From Alcanivorax sp. (lineage in GTDB: Bacteria > Pseudomonadota > Gammaproteobacteria > Pseudomonadales > Alcanivoracaceae), in assembly GCA_007135015.1 (NCBI GenBank), contig SLJS01000196.1, forward strand, positions 1 to 7,663: DNA of 7,663 bases, given 5' to 3'. Position numbers and translations under genes: made by a program. Below are positions 7,222-7,663 of this stretch, one piece after another. Below the pieces are notes generated by a model, which was not told the origin of the DNA, made no database searches, and was given only the letters and a program-made list of their open reading frames with translations. Each line of letters opens with the position of its first letter. The first letter of the stretch is position 1.

Positions 7222-7226
7222 ATAAT

Positions 7227-7663
7227 ATGCATTCGTTCAGGAAGGGCCCAGGCTTGCGGTCGCTGCGACTGGTTGTGTGTGTATTCTTGCCGATAATGGC
7301 CATGATTATCAGTGGTTGTGGCGGCTCCAGCAGTTCCGGTAGCTCCGGGAGCTCCGGAGCGGCAGCGCTGACGCTAGAGACCACACCCGACATCATGCAG
7401 GCTCATATCCGCTGGGAGGGAGCCAATGAGGTTGACCTGCTGTATTCGTCGGACCCGGAGTGTGACTGGGACAACCATGGAAGCTGTAACGGCAGTGGAT
7501 CCTTTCTCGATCAGGACGGCGGGACACTGACCATCGGTGCGCTGGATCACGGCCACAATGCGGGCACTACGCTCTACTTTGTAGCTGAAAAGGGGAACCG
7601 GCGCAGCAACCAGTCGGGCGTTCGGTTCCTGCGGGCGCATTTTAACAATGAGGTGACAAGTAC
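7227..7663 (+). CDS. Secreted lipoprotein with possible Fn3-like domain, cut by window end
   Basis: The frame stays open from the ATG to the window edge (145 codons visible; C-terminus missing). The N-terminus is a lipoprotein signal: basic residues R5, K6, R11 and R14, a hydrophobic stretch (15-28), and lipobox ISGC (28-31) with Cys31 as the predicted lipidated residue. Gly follows the Cys, so the Lol rule predicts the outer membrane. Residues 32-44 form a Gly/Ser linker. From about 48, the chain looks like a beta-sandwich of Fn3 type: IRWEGANEVDLLYSSDP (61-77), then TLTIGALDHG (100-109) and TLYFVAEKG (115-123). Cys79 and Cys87 could form a disulfide. I do not recognise the family, and the missing part may hold the functional domain. 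It points away from the Wadjet operon, and the CRP-like site lies upstream. Lipoprotein call is firm; the Fn3 call is tentative. Confidence 0.8.
   Translation, partial: MHSFRKGPGLRSLRLVVCVFLPIMAMIISGCGGSSSSGSSGSSGAAALTLETTPDIMQAHIRWEGANEVDLLYSSDPECDWDNHGSCNGSGSFLDQDGGTLTIGALDHGHNAGTTLYFVAEKGNRRSNQSGVRFLRAHFNNEVTS

Larger units (their letters stand above)
6678..7226. other. 549-bp intergenic region between divergent jetA and lipoprotein gene
   Basis: No convincing intact gene is present. Open frames at 6810-7115 (minus, 101 codons) and 6863-7078 (plus, 71 codons) have Arg/Ser/Pro-rich, low-complexity translations and resemble no family I know. Next to jetA (6726-6806) is a possible universal-stress-protein tail. 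Small inverted repeats occur at 6790-6803, 6863-6879 and 7065-7095, none followed by a T-run. The right third holds a CRP-like site, a -10-like element and a 10-bp palindrome before the plus-strand gene. I could not find a credible sigma70 promoter for jetA, though its promoter should lie here. Confidence 0.6.

Noticed and set aside
7137..7226. Possible c-di-GMP or other riboswitch in the lipoprotein leader
   Set aside because: Only a 5-base TGCCT/AGGCA pairing (7167-7171 with 7188-7192) was found. The conserved core motifs of GEMM or other riboswitches I know are absent.

Overview
The window is GC-rich bacterial DNA with tightly packed genes. It most resembles an accessory (defence) locus of a Gram-negative proteobacterium. 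The Gram-negative reading rests on a lipoprotein with an outer-membrane-type signal and on a good CRP/Vfr-like site. No gene here fixes the genus.

Positions 40-6677, on the minus strand, hold a complete four-gene Wadjet (JetABCD) operon in the order jetA-jetB-jetC-jetD. The family make-up (JetA DUF3375, JetB DUF4194, JetC MukB-like SMC, JetD DUF3322 plus DUF2220/TOPRIM) is that of type I Wadjet, which restricts plasmid transformation. jetA and jetB are 37 bp apart, jetB and jetC 2 bp apart, and jetC and jetD overlap by 4 bp (ATGA), so the set looks co-transcribed and partly translationally coupled. All four frames are open at normal length. The JetC ATPase motifs and the acidic JetD TOPRIM residues are present. 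From the family, JetC (SMC ATPase), JetA (kleisin) and JetB (MukE-like) should form a loop-extruding complex that senses small closed-circular DNA, and the JetD dimer should then cut it.

Positions 6678-7226 (549 bp) form a divergent intergenic region with no convincing intact gene. Just upstream of jetA, on the same strand, is a short stretch that reads like the last residues of a universal stress protein (UspA family), a possible scar of the insertion that brought in the Wadjet operon. The other side holds a CRP-like palindrome, a suitably spaced -10-like hexamer and a perfect 10-bp palindrome, pointing toward the rightward gene.

From 7227 to the right edge a plus-strand gene encodes a lipoprotein (signal peptide, ISGC lipobox, Ser/Gly linker, possible Fn3-like domain) that is cut off by the window. 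I see nothing linking it to Wadjet. Wadjet itself is a described system. The less ordinary points are the usp-like remnant, the regulatory architecture of the intergenic region, and the unusual translation signals within the operon.
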